The position numbers were made by a program, and so were the translations under genes. A stretch of DNA of 64,000 nt from Verrucomicrobiales bacterium. GTDB lineage: Bacteria > Verrucomicrobiota > Verrucomicrobiia > Limisphaerales > UBA9464. Positions 9,120-18,458 of this stretch are shown here, piece after piece. The notes beneath the pieces were generated by a model. The model was not told the DNA's origin and searched no databases. It saw only the letters and a program-made list of their open reading frames with translations. Numbering within the stretch: position 1 is the first letter of the stretch; each line of letters opens with the position of its first letter. Location of the stretch: the NCBI GenBank assembly GCA_027488845.1, contig JAIYBC010000012.1, positions 27,023 to 91,022 of the forward strand, read 5' to 3'.

Positions 9120-10448
9120 ATGAATTCCGGTCTACGCCTGAAACTGTTCCTCATGATGGTGCTCGAGTTCTTCATCTGGGGAGCCTGGCTTCCCCTGATC
9201 TTCGGGTACCTCCCGAGCCTCGGGTTCACTCCCGGCCAGCAGTCGCTGATCCTCAATGCCTTCCCGGTCGCCTCGATCGTCGGCATGTTCTTCAGCAACC
9301 AGTGGGCGGACCGGAAGTTCGCCGCGGAGAAGTTCCTCGCCTTCTCCCACCTGGTCGGCGGCCTCGCCATCCTCGGCTGCGGCTTCACCAAGGACTTCAT
9401 GCCGTTCTTCCTCCTGATGCTCGTGCACTGCCTGCTCTACGTGCCGACCATCTCCATCACCAACTCCATCGCCTTCGCCGCGATGAAGGACCCGGCCAAG
9501 GAGTTCGGCATCGTCCGCATGGGCGGCACCATCGGCTGGATCCTCGCCGCCTGGCCGTTCACCTTCATCTTCGTCAACTGGGACGCCGTCAACGCCGCCA
9601 AGACCTCCGGCTTCGTGGATTGGATTGGCACCGTGTTCGCCAACCCGCTGACCGGTGACGCCGCCAAGGCCGCCACCAAGTGGACCTACATCGTCTCCGG
9701 CGTCGCCTCCCTCGCCCTCGCCGCCTTCAGCTTCACCCTGCCCCACACCCCGCCGAAGAAGTCCCAGGGCGAAAGCCTCGCCTGGCTCGAGGCCGCCAAG
9801 CTGCTCAAGCACCCGTTCGTCCTCGTCCTCTGGCTGGTCACCTTCGTCGATTCCTTCGTCCACAACTGCTACTTCAACTGGACCGGCGTGTTCCTTGGCA
9901 CCCCGACCACCGCCGGAGGCGTCGGCATCGCCTCCAACTGGATCACCCCGGTCATGAGCATCGGCCAGATCGCCGAGATCCTCACCATGTTCGTCCTCGG
10001 CGCGACGCTGAAGAAGCTCGGGTGGCGGACCACAATGATCATCGGCATCCTCGGACACGCCGCCCGCTTCGCGGTCTACTCCTTCATGCCCCAGAGCGCG
10101 GCGGCGATCATCCTGATCCAGGTCCTCCACGGCGTCTGCTACGCCTTCTTCTTCGCCACGGTGTACATCTTCGTCGACGCCTACTTCCCGAAGGACATCC
10201 GCTCCTCGGCCCAGGGCCTCTTCAACCTCCAGATCCTCGGCATCGGCGCCCTGGTCGCGAACTCGATCTGCCCGTGGCTCATGCAGGAGGTCTACACGAA
10301 CGCCGCCACCAAGATGGTCGACTTCAAGGGGCTCTTCCTGGTGCCGCTGGCCGCCGCATCCGTCGCCGCGATCGCCCTCGCCCTGTTCTTCCATCCGCCC
10401 AAGACGGCGGATGCCGGTGCCGGCGGCGGCTCCGCCCCGGCGCACTGA
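9120..10448 (+). CDS. MFS permease, nucleoside:H+ symporter (NupG) type
   Basis: A 442-residue inner-membrane transporter with about 12 hydrophobic helices. It begins LKLFLMMVLEFFIWGAWLP and has the short loop motif NQWADRKFAAEK after helix 2, as in the NupG/XapB nucleoside:H+ symporter branch of the major facilitator superfamily. The likely cargo is a nucleoside or a related sugar compound, by family analogy only. A C-terminal tail is Gly/Ala-rich. It precedes a sugar-isomerase-like gene in the same direction with a hairpin terminator between them, so the two are probably separate transcripts. The in-frame extension upstream of 9120 overlaps the previous gene and lacks family similarity. Confidence 0.85.
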   Translation: MNSGLRLKLFLMMVLEFFIWGAWLPLIFGYLPSLGFTPGQQSLILNAFPVASIVGMFFSNQWADRKFAAEKFLAFSHLVGGLAILGCGFTKDFMPFFLLMLVHCLLYVPTISITNSIAFAAMKDPAKEFGIVRMGGTIGWILAAWPFTFIFVNWDAVNAAKTSGFVDWIGTVFANPLTGDAAKAATKWTYIVSGVASLALAAFSFTLPHTPPKKSQGESLAWLEAAKLLKHPFVLVLWLVTFVDSFVHNCYFNWTGVFLGTPTTAGGVGIASNWITPVMSIGQIAEILTMFVLGATLKKLGWRTTMIIGILGHAARFAVYSFMPQSAAAIILIQVLHGVCYAFFFATVYIFVDAYFPKDIRSSAQGLFNLQILGIGALVANSICPWLMQEVYTNAATKMVDFKGLFLVPLAAASVAAIALALFFHPPKTADAGAGGGSAPAH

Positions 10449-10460
10449 TTGCCCTTCCCA

Positions 10461-10492
10461 ACCGGCCCGGCTCCCCAAAGAGCCGGGCCGGT
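10461..10492 (+). terminator. GC-rich hairpin after the NupG-type permease gene
   Basis: A perfect 13-bp stem (ACCGGCCCGGCTC and its complement) with a 6-nt CCCAAA loop starts 12 bp after the stop codon. No clear T-tract follows (CTGCATTG), so it may be a weak or factor-assisted terminator. It resembles the hairpin at 6979. Confidence 0.6.
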
Positions 10493-10559
10493 CTGCATTG
10501 CCCCTTCCCCTTTCCCCCGTTCAACGCTTCAACCTCTTCCCTTCGACATCGTCGCCACC

Positions 10560-11465
10560 ATGAACCGCCGTCGCTTCCTCCACGGATCCGCCCTCGCCGC
10601 CGCCGGCCTTGCCGCCGGTTGCTCGTACTTCAGCAAGGCCGACGACCGGTCCTTCAAGATCAGCCTCGCCGAGTGGTCCTACCACAAGGCCCTGTTCGGG
10701 AAGAAGATGACCCACATGGATTTCCCGGTGGTCGCCCGACGGACCCATGACATCGACGGCATCGAGCTGGTGAACCAGTTCTTCAAGGATCAGGTGCGCG
10801 ACCAAGGCTACATGCGGGAGTTCCTCACTCGCTCCCAAGGCGAAGGCGTCCGGAACGTGCTCATCATGTGCGACGGCGAAGGCGCCCTTGGCGATCCCGA
10901 TCCGGCGAAGCGCCGTCAGGCCGTCGAGAATCACCGCAAGTGGGCCGATGCCGCGAAGTTCCTTGGCTGCCACTCCATCCGGGTGAATGCCGAGACCCAC
11001 GACGTGGGCACTCCCGAGGAACAGCAGAAACGCGCCGCCGACGGCCTCGCGGCACTTTCGGACGTCTGCGCCGACCTGAAGCTCAACTGCATCGTCGAGA
11101 ACCACGGCCACCTCAGCAGCAACGGCAAGTGGCTCGCCGGCGTCATGCGCCTCGTCGGGAAGAAGAACTGCGGCACGCTGCCCGACTTCGGGAACTTCAA
11201 CATCCGTCCCGGCGAGACCTACGACCGCTATCTCGGGGTCCAGGAGATGATGCCCTACGCCAAGGCGGTCAGCGCGAAGTCCTACGACTTCGACACCAAC
11301 GGCCTCTGCGTCGAGACGGACTATCGGAAGATGATGAAGATCGTCCTCGATGCCGGCTACCGGGGCTGGGTCGGAATCGAGTACGAAGGAGAGCGTTACC
11401 CCGAAAAGGACGGCATCGACGCCACCCGCGACCTGCTGATCCGCCTTCGGATCGAAGGGATTTGA
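10560..11465 (+). CDS. Exported sugar-phosphate isomerase/epimerase-like TIM barrel
   Basis: A 301-residue xylose-isomerase-like TIM-barrel protein, possibly an epimerase or isomerase of a free sugar. The N-terminus MNRRRFLHGSALAAAGLAAGCS combines a twin-arginine motif (RRRFL) with a lipobox (AAGC), so the mature protein is probably a Tat-exported lipoprotein or membrane-anchored. Likely metal ligands sit in CIVENHG, TLPDFGNFN and GIEYEGE, the usual Glu/Asp/His/Glu set of this superfamily. The ATG at 10560 starts the signal peptide. It is convergent with the 1040-residue fusion gene that has its own TIM barrel of the same superfamily. Confidence 0.85.
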   Translation: MNRRRFLHGSALAAAGLAAGCSYFSKADDRSFKISLAEWSYHKALFGKKMTHMDFPVVARRTHDIDGIELVNQFFKDQVRDQGYMREFLTRSQGEGVRNVLIMCDGEGALGDPDPAKRRQAVENHRKWADAAKFLGCHSIRVNAETHDVGTPEEQQKRAADGLAALSDVCADLKLNCIVENHGHLSSNGKWLAGVMRLVGKKNCGTLPDFGNFNIRPGETYDRYLGVQEMMPYAKAVSAKSYDFDTNGLCVETDYRKMMKIVLDAGYRGWVGIEYEGERYPEKDGIDATRDLLIRLRIEGI

Positions 11466-11473
11466 GGGACTTT

Positions 11474-11500
11474 AGTCCGTGGCCCGGAGTCCGTGGTCCG
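11474..11500. repeat. Two-copy 13-bp direct repeat in an intergenic gap
   Basis: AGTCCGTGGYCCG occurs twice head to tail with 1 bp between, in the 173-bp gap between two convergent genes. Nothing else was recognised in the gap. Confidence 0.6.
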
Positions 11501-11638
11501 TTGGCAGGTCGGCTCCCGGTTCCTGCGCCGCTTTCGGCGATCAGAACGGGGCGGTCCACGAGGGCAGAACACCCATCAACACTGGCCGGCGATCAACGGT
11601 CACCACAGACAAGGGACGACTGGCAACGGACCCATGGA

Positions 11639-14600
11639 TCACCTCGGATGCACGCTGAACCACAGCTGCCCCGACGCCGTCCCCTTGCCTTCGAGATCGA
11701 TGTTGTAGCGCAGTTCGTACTGCATCGCCGGGGCGGCGTCCGCCAACTCCAGCCAGATCGTCCGGCCATCCGGCAACAACGCGGCCTTCGTGACCGCGAC
11801 GTCGTCGCGACCGTTCTTGGAAGGATCCGCGACGGACCAATCCTTGGATCCGTACTCCTCGGCATACCGGTAGTTCCAGCGTTTCACCGCGTAGCTGCCC
11901 GGGTCCGACGCCGTGGACCGCTCCAGCGGCACCGCAAAGCGGAACTCCAGGGCGTTGCCATCCTGACGCCAGCTGACCGGGACTCGCACCGGCTTGTCCG
12001 TGAATCGCACCCGCTGCAGCGCGCCGTCCTTCACTGCGCTGGTCTGCCAACCGGTGCTGCCGGCGACATAGAGGGCGTTCTCCGAAGCCCGGAAAGTCGC
12101 GCGGTTCGGTCCGCTCAGGAACTTCACCGGCAGCGGCACGACCGCTCCCTGTGGCACAAGGCCCGAGGTGTCCCGGAGGACCAGCATCATGCCGCAACGT
12201 CCCCAAAGGAGATGGAGCATCTGTCCCCCGAGGGGACCCCACTGTCCGGTGGGCACCCACGCTTGGGAACCGCTCGAGTTGTCGACACCGTGCGGAATCC
12301 AACAGAGCGGCCAATCGCGTCCGAGGCCGTTGGCGATTTCCTTCCTGGGACCGCCGTATCCGTACCAGCCGCCCTCCCGGATCTCGGCGATCTCGCTGGA
12401 TGGCGTCCAGGTTCCCTGCTGGGGCGAGACGGTGCGGATGGCGCCATCGGGCGACACACCCATGCCGTTCGGATTGCGGAAACCCGCCGCGAGCAGCTCC
12501 GAGGCCCGGCCGTCCGCCGAAACCCGATGCAGGCCCACAGGATCCACGTAGTAGAAGCGGCCTGAAGAATCGACCTCGAGGCAGGTCACGTAGTCATGTC
12601 CACCGGTGGAGGTCGCGATGCCGTCGTGGAAGGACTCTTGGGAGTCGGCCACACCGTCACCATTGCGGTCGCGCAGCCGGGTGATGCGGTCGCGGCCGAG
12701 GACGTAGACGTCGCCGTTCCGCACCTTCAGACCCAACGGCTGATACATCCCCGTCGCAAACCGGGTCCAGCGGAGGCGTTGGAGCGAGTCGTCCACGCCG
12801 GTCACCCGCCAGACGTCACCGTGGATCGTGGCCAGGAAACCGGAACCATCCGGTCCAAAGTCGATCCCCGACCCGAAGAGAAGGGCCTTGTCCGCGTTCT
12901 CGTACGGCAGGGTCAGTGTGTCGACGGCCAGGAAGTCGTTGTCCACGCCGCGTTGGCCGCGGGTCTCGACCACGGGGACCGACAGGCGGGCCGGATCGGA
13001 CGTGACCGCCGAGGGGATTCCATTGGACTTGGCTTCCTTGAGGAACAAATCCCAGGCGGCGACCGGGCCACGCCAGAGGTAGGCGACGAATGTCTCCTCG
13101 TGGTTCGACGCTTCGAGTCCGGCGACGTGGCCGCCCCAACCCGGCTCACTCCAGGAGAGGGAATCCCCACCGGCCTTCGTCGATAGGAGAACGAATCCCG
13201 ACCGCACTCCGGAGTCGTCCGCATATCCGTTCACGACGCGTCGGATACGGCCGCGCTCCGCGGAATCGGATGTCTCGTCCGCGGAAAACTGGTCTCCGCC
13301 CCGGAGATGCGAGGTGAGCGGCAGGGACACCGAAGTCGCATGCGCGGAAACCGTGAAGGTCCTCTCCAAGACAACACCAGCGGTCGACTTGAGTAGGCGT
13401 GGACGTTCCAGGATCCGTGTTTCACCGATGCGGTATTCCAAGACCACACCCGCTTCGGTCCGGTGGATCGCAGACCAACGCGGAGGGTTCGTGCCAGGGT
13501 GTCTCCGAGGACCTGCCGTGAACAGCACCTCCCCGTCCGGCCGAGGCGTCCCGATCAGACCGAAGCGCGTCGGATCGAACTTCAGGAATCCCCCGCTCCA
13601 GACGCCCCTCACTTCGGCCCGATCCATGTCGTAGGCGACCGCGCCGCCATCGAGGCGGACGGCAAGTCCCTTGGCGACGGTGACCTTGTCGGGAAGTGCC
13701 AGGGTCGTGGCAAGGAACGGACCGACATCGGTCGCCTGCCATCGATTGTCCACCCAGTCCTTCTCCGCTTGGCTTCCGGGTTCCCTACCCGAGACTGCGG
13801 GTTCTCCGGCGGACCGTGCCGGCGACGCTGCGGGTTGTGCGCTTCCAACGGACGGATTGGCAACCGGCCGCGGCTTCCGGGGACCGCGGGGTTCACCGAA
13901 CCTCGGCGCCAGGAGCTCCAGACCGTCGAGTTCCTTCCGGAGCTTCACCTCGGCGTCCTCGTCGGTGTGCCCGATGACACCGACGTCCCCCTTCCATCCG
14001 CTGGCGGCCACGACGCGGAGCAGGTCGAGTTCCTCGTCGCCGGTGCCGAGCGGAATGATCTTCCGACCGAGACGGTCGCCATTCCAGACCATGCCGTTGA
14101 GGTTCAGCGCGAGCAGGTGAGGATTGAGGATCCGGAATTGGGACTCGAAGTCGTCGATGTGGGAGTGGGCATGGTGGAAGTTGTAGACGATGCCGGCGTT
14201 GGTGTGGCCTGCCCGTCCCAGGCGGGCAAGGACCTCGACGAGATTCCTCGGTTCCCCGAACCAGCCCATGTGGTTGTAGAGGGCGACGCGGCATCCGAGC
14301 GATTGGGCCTCGCGGCAGATCGGCGACAGCGTGCGGACGGCGGCTGCGAGCTTGGCCTCGAGCCGCGCGGCATCGGTCTCGTCCTCGGTTCCCATGGTGA
14401 TCCAGAGCTGGGGTTGGATCCCGTTGCGGCGGATGCAGTCGAGGATCGCGCGGGCCTCGGTTCCAAGATCCGCAGGGAACCACCAGGCGGTGATCTCGAT
14501 CCCGCGACGACGCATCGCGGCGACCTCGGCGTCGAAGGTGGGGACATGTTCGGAGCGCCAGTCGTAGGCGAGGCGCCGCAGGCCGAGACGTTGGAGCATC

Positions 14601-14761
14601 TCGGCGCGCTCTTCGGGTCCGCGCTTCCGGGAGTCGAAGGGGACGACGCACCAGGCGACGAGGTTGGTGCGGGAGAAATTCCCTTCCGGAGGAAGCGCCG
14701 CGCTGCAGGGAACGAACCACGACAGGAGGCCGAGGAACAGGAGGACGAACCGGGAGGTCAC
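11639..14761 (-). CDS. Secreted TIM-barrel / sorbosone-dehydrogenase-like beta-propeller fusion
   Basis: A 1040-residue protein with a signal peptide (FVLLFLGLLSWFVPCSAA, about residues 4-21). Residues 30-290 form a xylose-isomerase-like TIM barrel (RRLAYDWRSEHVP, YNHMGWFGEP, YNFHHAHSH, LNLNGMVWNGDRLG, GVIGHTDED). A Pro/Ala-rich linker follows, then a beta-sandwich-like central region (about 340-620). From about 640 there is a PQQ/sorbosone-dehydrogenase-like propeller (GIDFGPDGSGFLATIHGDVW, LRDRNGDGVADSQE, GFRNPNGMGVSPDG) and a C-terminal beta domain. The DRNGDGVAD segment resembles a calcium loop. Such proteins are typical of polysaccharide-degrading PVC bacteria; role in sugar oxidation or turnover is inference. 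The full fusion keeps one open frame with neighbour-like codon use. Confidence 0.82.
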   Translation of the reverse strand: MTSRFVLLFLGLLSWFVPCSAALPPEGNFSRTNLVAWCVVPFDSRKRGPEERAEMLQRLGLRRLAYDWRSEHVPTFDAEVAAMRRRGIEITAWWFPADLGTEARAILDCIRRNGIQPQLWITMGTEDETDAARLEAKLAAAVRTLSPICREAQSLGCRVALYNHMGWFGEPRNLVEVLARLGRAGHTNAGIVYNFHHAHSHIDDFESQFRILNPHLLALNLNGMVWNGDRLGRKIIPLGTGDEELDLLRVVAASGWKGDVGVIGHTDEDAEVKLRKELDGLELLAPRFGEPRGPRKPRPVANPSVGSAQPAASPARSAGEPAVSGREPGSQAEKDWVDNRWQATDVGPFLATTLALPDKVTVAKGLAVRLDGGAVAYDMDRAEVRGVWSGGFLKFDPTRFGLIGTPRPDGEVLFTAGPRRHPGTNPPRWSAIHRTEAGVVLEYRIGETRILERPRLLKSTAGVVLERTFTVSAHATSVSLPLTSHLRGGDQFSADETSDSAERGRIRRVVNGYADDSGVRSGFVLLSTKAGGDSLSWSEPGWGGHVAGLEASNHEETFVAYLWRGPVAAWDLFLKEAKSNGIPSAVTSDPARLSVPVVETRGQRGVDNDFLAVDTLTLPYENADKALLFGSGIDFGPDGSGFLATIHGDVWRVTGVDDSLQRLRWTRFATGMYQPLGLKVRNGDVYVLGRDRITRLRDRNGDGVADSQESFHDGIATSTGGHDYVTCLEVDSSGRFYYVDPVGLHRVSADGRASELLAAGFRNPNGMGVSPDGAIRTVSPQQGTWTPSSEIAEIREGGWYGYGGPRKEIANGLGRDWPLCWIPHGVDNSSGSQAWVPTGQWGPLGGQMLHLLWGRCGMMLVLRDTSGLVPQGAVVPLPVKFLSGPNRATFRASENALYVAGSTGWQTSAVKDGALQRVRFTDKPVRVPVSWRQDGNALEFRFAVPLERSTASDPGSYAVKRWNYRYAEEYGSKDWSVADPSKNGRDDVAVTKAALLPDGRTIWLELADAAPAMQYELRYNIDLEGKGTASGQLWFSVHPR

Positions 14762-14814
14762 CCGGAGATGCTAGTCCGCAGACCGTCGCCGAGTCACGCG
14801 GGCTTCGCCGCGGT

Positions 14815-15573
14815 TCACCACCATGCGGCCGCGGGATTCGGCGTTCGGCCGTCGAAGGACTGGTAGCCCTTGGGAAAACGGAAGGTCTCGACGTGGTTGT
14901 CGCCCCACAGCATGGGGAAGAACGCCTTGCCCTTGTAGTTGTGCCAGACCGATCGGGGATCGTTGATCAGGTTGTCGCCGCGGTCGCCGAACCAGATCCA
15001 GTCGCCAAGGACGATCTTGTTGACCGGCGAGAGCGCGATGCGGGAGGCCTTGATGGGAATGGACTCGGGAGTGTTCGGGCGCGCGGAGTCGCCGCCGATG
15101 CGCTCCACCGCGTAGCGTGTCGCGCCCCAGACCATGAGGTAGCTGTTGCCCCAGGCGTCATAGGTGGTGGTCTTGAGGTCGCGGAACTCCGTGGCGGCGT
15201 ACAGGGCGTCCCCCTTGTCCGCGGGGCATTTGAACAGCCTCACCGATCCGGCGAAGGGGTTCAGGACGCGGTTGGATTCCGGGATGATCCGGCCGTTGAA
15301 GCCCTCGTGGAGGAGGCTGGCGTTCTTGCCGGTCGTCCCACCGAACCCGGCCCAGTCCTGATAGGCGGGATAGAGGTCCGAGAAGTCCTGGGAGTACAGC
15401 ACCATGGCCAGACCGATCTGGCGCTGGTTGCTGATGCACTGGGTCTTGGTGGCGTTGGACTTCGCGCGGGCCAAGGCGGGGAGGAGCATCCCCGCGAGGA
15501 TCGCGATGATGGCGATGACGACGAGCAGCTCGATGAGCGTGAACGCGACGTCCCGGCGGATTTCACCCTTCAT
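14815..15573 (-). CDS. Type II secretion/pilin-like protein with prepilin N-terminal methylation motif
   Basis: A 252-residue pseudopilin-like protein. After a short basic leader ([10 protein letters not shown]) comes [20 protein letters not shown], the prepilin peptidase recognition and hydrophobic helix; cleavage would be before the Phe. The body is rich in Trp/Asp/Gly and has FKCPADKGD, the pattern of PVC pseudopilin-like extracytoplasmic proteins. The usual C-terminal H-x9-DG box appears only as [10 protein letters not shown], a variant. The ATG at 15573 was chosen because upstream codons do not fit a leader. It lies downstream of gmd on the same strand with a 73-bp gap, probably a separate unit. 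Partner secretion genes are not in the window. Confidence 0.85.
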   Translation of the reverse strand: MKGEIRRDVAFTLIELLVVIAIIAILAGMLLPALARAKSNATKTQCISNQRQIGLAMVLYSQDFSDLYPAYQDWAGFGGTTGKNASLLHEGFNGRIIPESNRVLNPFAGSVRLFKCPADKGDALYAATEFRDLKTTTYDAWGNSYLMVWGATRYAVERIGGDSARPNTPESIPIKASRIALSPVNKIVLGDWIWFGDRGDNLINDPRSVWHNYKGKAFFPMLWGDNHVETFRFPKGYQSFDGRTPNPAAAWW

Positions 15574-15645
15574 GCCTTCCAGATACCGGCCGCCCGGGAA
15601 GCTGGCCAGCACCAACGCCGTCTTCTGACGATTCCGGTGGCCGGT

Positions 15646-16620
15646 TCAGCCCTCCAGCTCGGCGAGGGTCATCCCGCGGATCAACTGTTCGAACGAGGTC
15701 GAAGCCGACCAGCCCAGCACCCGATTCGCCCGCGATGGGTCGCCGACAAGCTGAAGGGGCTCCGCAGGGCGCATGAACCGGGCGTCCTGTTTCACATGGG
15801 CCCGCCAGTCGAGGTCCACCGCCTGGAAGGCCGTCTCGACCACGTCCTGCACGGAATGGAGCACCCCGCTGGCGAAGACGTAATCCTGGGCCGTCTCGTG
15901 TTGGAGGCTCAACCACATGCCCAGCACATAGTCCTGTGCATGTCCCCAGTCCCGACGCGCCGAGGTGTCACCCAACAGAAGTTCGCTTTGGGTTCCACGA
16001 CGGATGGCTGCGGCGGCGCGGCAGATCTTTCGGGTGACGAAGTTCTCACCCCGCCGAGGAGACTCGTGGTTGTACAGGATGCCGTTCACTGCGAACAACC
16101 GATGGGCTTCACGGTAGATCCGGACCATCTGTGCGGCGAAGGCCTTCGCCGCCCCATAGGGATTCACCGGATTGAACGGCGTCTCCTCGTTCTGCGGCGC
16201 GGTGACGGGCCGACCGAAGATCTCCGAGGATGCCGCATGGAACAACCGGGGCGGCGTGGGAAGATCCCGCAGCATCTCCAGGAGTCGCAGGGTGCCCATC
16301 GCGGTCATCTCGCAGGTCGACTCGGGGATCTCGAAGCTGAGTCCGACATGGCTCTGGCCGGCGAGATGATAGACCTCGTCCGGGGCCACCTTCATCAGAA
16401 CCCGCCGAAGGGTGGTCGGGTCGTCGAGGTCCGCGTAGTGCAGGAAAAGGCGCCTCCCGTAGGTCGCCGGGTCCGAGTAGAGCGCCTGAAGTCGGGAGCG
16501 TTCCAGGGAACTGGTGCGTCGAACCACGCCGTGGACCTCGTATCCCTTACCGAGAAGCAGTTCGGTCAGGTAGGATCCATCCTGACCGGTGATTCCGGTG
16601 ACGAGAGCTTTCCGTGCCAT
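15646..16620 (-). CDS. gmd: GDP-mannose 4,6-dehydratase
   Basis: It converts GDP-D-mannose to GDP-4-keto-6-deoxy-D-mannose, the first step to GDP-fucose and other deoxyhexoses for surface polysaccharides; cytosolic. This is an SDR-type protein of 324 residues with the NADP motif GITGQDGSYL (9-18), the SSE and YGAAK active-site motifs (Ser131/132, Glu133, Tyr155, Lys159), and NHESPRRGENFVTRKI, which is diagnostic for GMD. It is slightly shorter than E. coli Gmd. The ATG at 16620 overlaps by 7 bp the region upstream of the divergent GHL10 gene. No fcl/wcaG partner is adjacent. Confidence 0.93.
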   Translation of the reverse strand: MARKALVTGITGQDGSYLTELLLGKGYEVHGVVRRTSSLERSRLQALYSDPATYGRRLFLHYADLDDPTTLRRVLMKVAPDEVYHLAGQSHVGLSFEIPESTCEMTAMGTLRLLEMLRDLPTPPRLFHAASSEIFGRPVTAPQNEETPFNPVNPYGAAKAFAAQMVRIYREAHRLFAVNGILYNHESPRRGENFVTRKICRAAAAIRRGTQSELLLGDTSARRDWGHAQDYVLGMWLSLQHETAQDYVFASGVLHSVQDVVETAFQAVDLDWRAHVKQDARFMRPAEPLQLVGDPSRANRVLGWSASTSFEQLIRGMTLAELEG

Positions 16621-16733
16621 CTTGGTTGAGGCTCCCGGAAACGTCGGCGAAGCCGCAAGCGAGGACTTGCCGCCCGGGCTGCAAAGAAGGCCGCATCCTT
16701 GCCCGAAGGGCGACACGGAGCCAACGTCCCGTC

Positions 16734-18251
16734 GTGTCCCTGTCGAGAGCCCTGCTGCCATTGCTGGCGGCGATCGTTCCGCTCCTGGTGAGTCCGGCGG
16801 CGTCCGCGGCCGTGCCGCCACCTCCGATTCCGCGCGAGTTCCGTGGGATGTGGATCGCGACCGTCGGGAACATCGACTGGCCCAGCAAACCCGGCCTCCC
16901 CACGGCGAAGCAAAAGGAGGAGTTGACCTCTCTGCTCGACCTCGCAAGGCGCCTGAACCTGAACGCGGTGGTCTTCCAGGTGAGGACCGGTTGCGACGCC
17001 CTCTACGCATCGAAGCTGGAGCCTTGGAGCGAGTATCTCACCGGAAGGATGGGTACGCCTCCCCAGCCTGCCTGGGACCCACTGGCCTTCGCGATCCAGG
17101 AGGCGCACGAACGCGGACTGGAGCTCCATGCATGGTTCAACCCCTACCGGGCCCGCTATCATCAGGCACTGAGTCCGGTCTCACCCGACCACGTCAGCCG
17201 GACCCGGCCCGATCTGACGGTCAAATACGGGCGTTTCCTCTGGCTGGATCCCGGCAACCCGGCGAGCCGCGAGCACACCCTTCAGGTGGTGCGGGATGTC
17301 GTCCGGCGCTACGACGTCGATGGCATCCACATCGACGACTACTTCTATCCCTACCCGGAACGGACCGAAGGAGCCGGGAGTGGGAACTCGGGCCTCGTCC
17401 CCTTTCCCGACAGCGCGAGCTGGAACCGCTACCGCCGCGATGGCGGCAACCTCGACCTCTCCGACTGGCGCCGTGAGAACGTCAACATCCTCGTCCGCGA
17501 CCTCGGCGCCGCGATCCACAACGAGAAACCTTGGGTGAAGTTCGGGGTGAGTCCCTTCGGCATCTGGCGTCCCGGCAGCCCTCCGGGGATCAAGGGCCTC
17601 GACCAGCATGAACTGCTCTTCGCCGACGTCCGTAAATGGCTGCGTGAGGGGCTCGCCGACTACATGGCACCCCAGCTCTATTGGCCGGAGCGGCAGGAAG
17701 GTCAGCGCTTTTCGCGCCTTCTCGACTGGTGGGCCCAGGAGAACACCGCCGGTCGCCACCTTTGGCCTGGGCTCAATTCCGCCGACATCGGCAAAACCCG
17801 AACCGCCGGCGAGATCCTTTGGCAGGTGAAGCGCATCGGCGACCACCCGAAGTCCGATGGGATCCTCTTCTGGAACGCCTCCTCGCTGAAGGACGACCGT
17901 GGTGCCCTCGCACGCGAACTCCTCCGCGGCCCCTTCGCCCGCAAGGCCTTGGTCCCGGCCTGCCCTTGGCTCGGCGGCACCACCCCGGCCGCGCCGGGAC
18001 TTTCGGTGACCCGGGAAAAATCCGGCATGCTCCGCGCGCGCGTCTCCGGCACACCCGACGACCCGCCGTCATCGGTGGTGGTCCAAAGCCTCGACGACAC
18101 GGGGTGGAAAACCCAGATCCTTCCGGGCGTCACCCAAGAGTTCCTGATCGCGAAGGGAACCCGTGGCCGGTTCCCCGCGGAGGTACGGGTCCGCATGGTG
18201 GGTCGAACCGGTTTCGAAGGTGCACCGGCGGTCTGGCGATCCAATCCCTGA
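16734..18251 (+). CDS. Secreted glycosyl-hydrolase-like 10 (GHL10/DUF187) family protein
   Basis: A 505-residue exported protein with a signal peptide (LLPLLAAIVPLLVSPAASA) and the GHL10 TIM-barrel domain. It starts FRGMWIATVGNIDWPS and contains FQVRTGCDALY, HAWFNPYR, DGIHIDDYFYPYP (likely catalytic acidic residues) and DYMAPQLYWP. The family (YngK/YddW-like) is predicted to hydrolyse polysaccharide or peptidoglycan-related glycans; the exact substrate is unknown. A C-terminal beta domain spans about 400-505. A GTG at 16734 is preferred since it directly precedes the signal peptide; an ATG at 16614 would overlap gmd. It ends near a strong hairpin. Confidence 0.8.
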   Translation: MSLSRALLPLLAAIVPLLVSPAASAAVPPPPIPREFRGMWIATVGNIDWPSKPGLPTAKQKEELTSLLDLARRLNLNAVVFQVRTGCDALYASKLEPWSEYLTGRMGTPPQPAWDPLAFAIQEAHERGLELHAWFNPYRARYHQALSPVSPDHVSRTRPDLTVKYGRFLWLDPGNPASREHTLQVVRDVVRRYDVDGIHIDDYFYPYPERTEGAGSGNSGLVPFPDSASWNRYRRDGGNLDLSDWRRENVNILVRDLGAAIHNEKPWVKFGVSPFGIWRPGSPPGIKGLDQHELLFADVRKWLREGLADYMAPQLYWPERQEGQRFSRLLDWWAQENTAGRHLWPGLNSADIGKTRTAGEILWQVKRIGDHPKSDGILFWNASSLKDDRGALARELLRGPFARKALVPACPWLGGTTPAAPGLSVTREKSGMLRARVSGTPDDPPSSVVVQSLDDTGWKTQILPGVTQEFLIAKGTRGRFPAEVRVRMVGRTGFEGAPAVWRSNP

Positions 18252-18353
18252 CCCACTCGCCTCGTCGGCCGCCAGGTTCGGAGACTTCGGTCCGGAACCT
18301 CCGCCCCGCCGTGTTCCGTCAGGCGCCTTCATCGGTCACCGCTGGCATCGCAG

Positions 18354-18391
18354 CGATAATGCCGGACACGGAACCATGTCCGGCATTATCG
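18354..18391. terminator. Perfect 15-bp hairpin between convergent genes
   Basis: CGATAATGCCGGACA is followed after an 8-nt loop (CGGAACCA) by its exact reverse complement. It lies about 100 bp past the GHL10 stop and 68 bp before the end of the convergent glyS gene, so it could terminate both transcripts. The stem ends in A/T pairs but there is no long T-tract. Confidence 0.6.
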
Positions 18392-18458
18392 GCCCCGGGC
18401 TGAGGTTCCCGGTGACATCGGATCTTCTTGCGTGAGGTCGGCCTTGACGGACGGCCAC

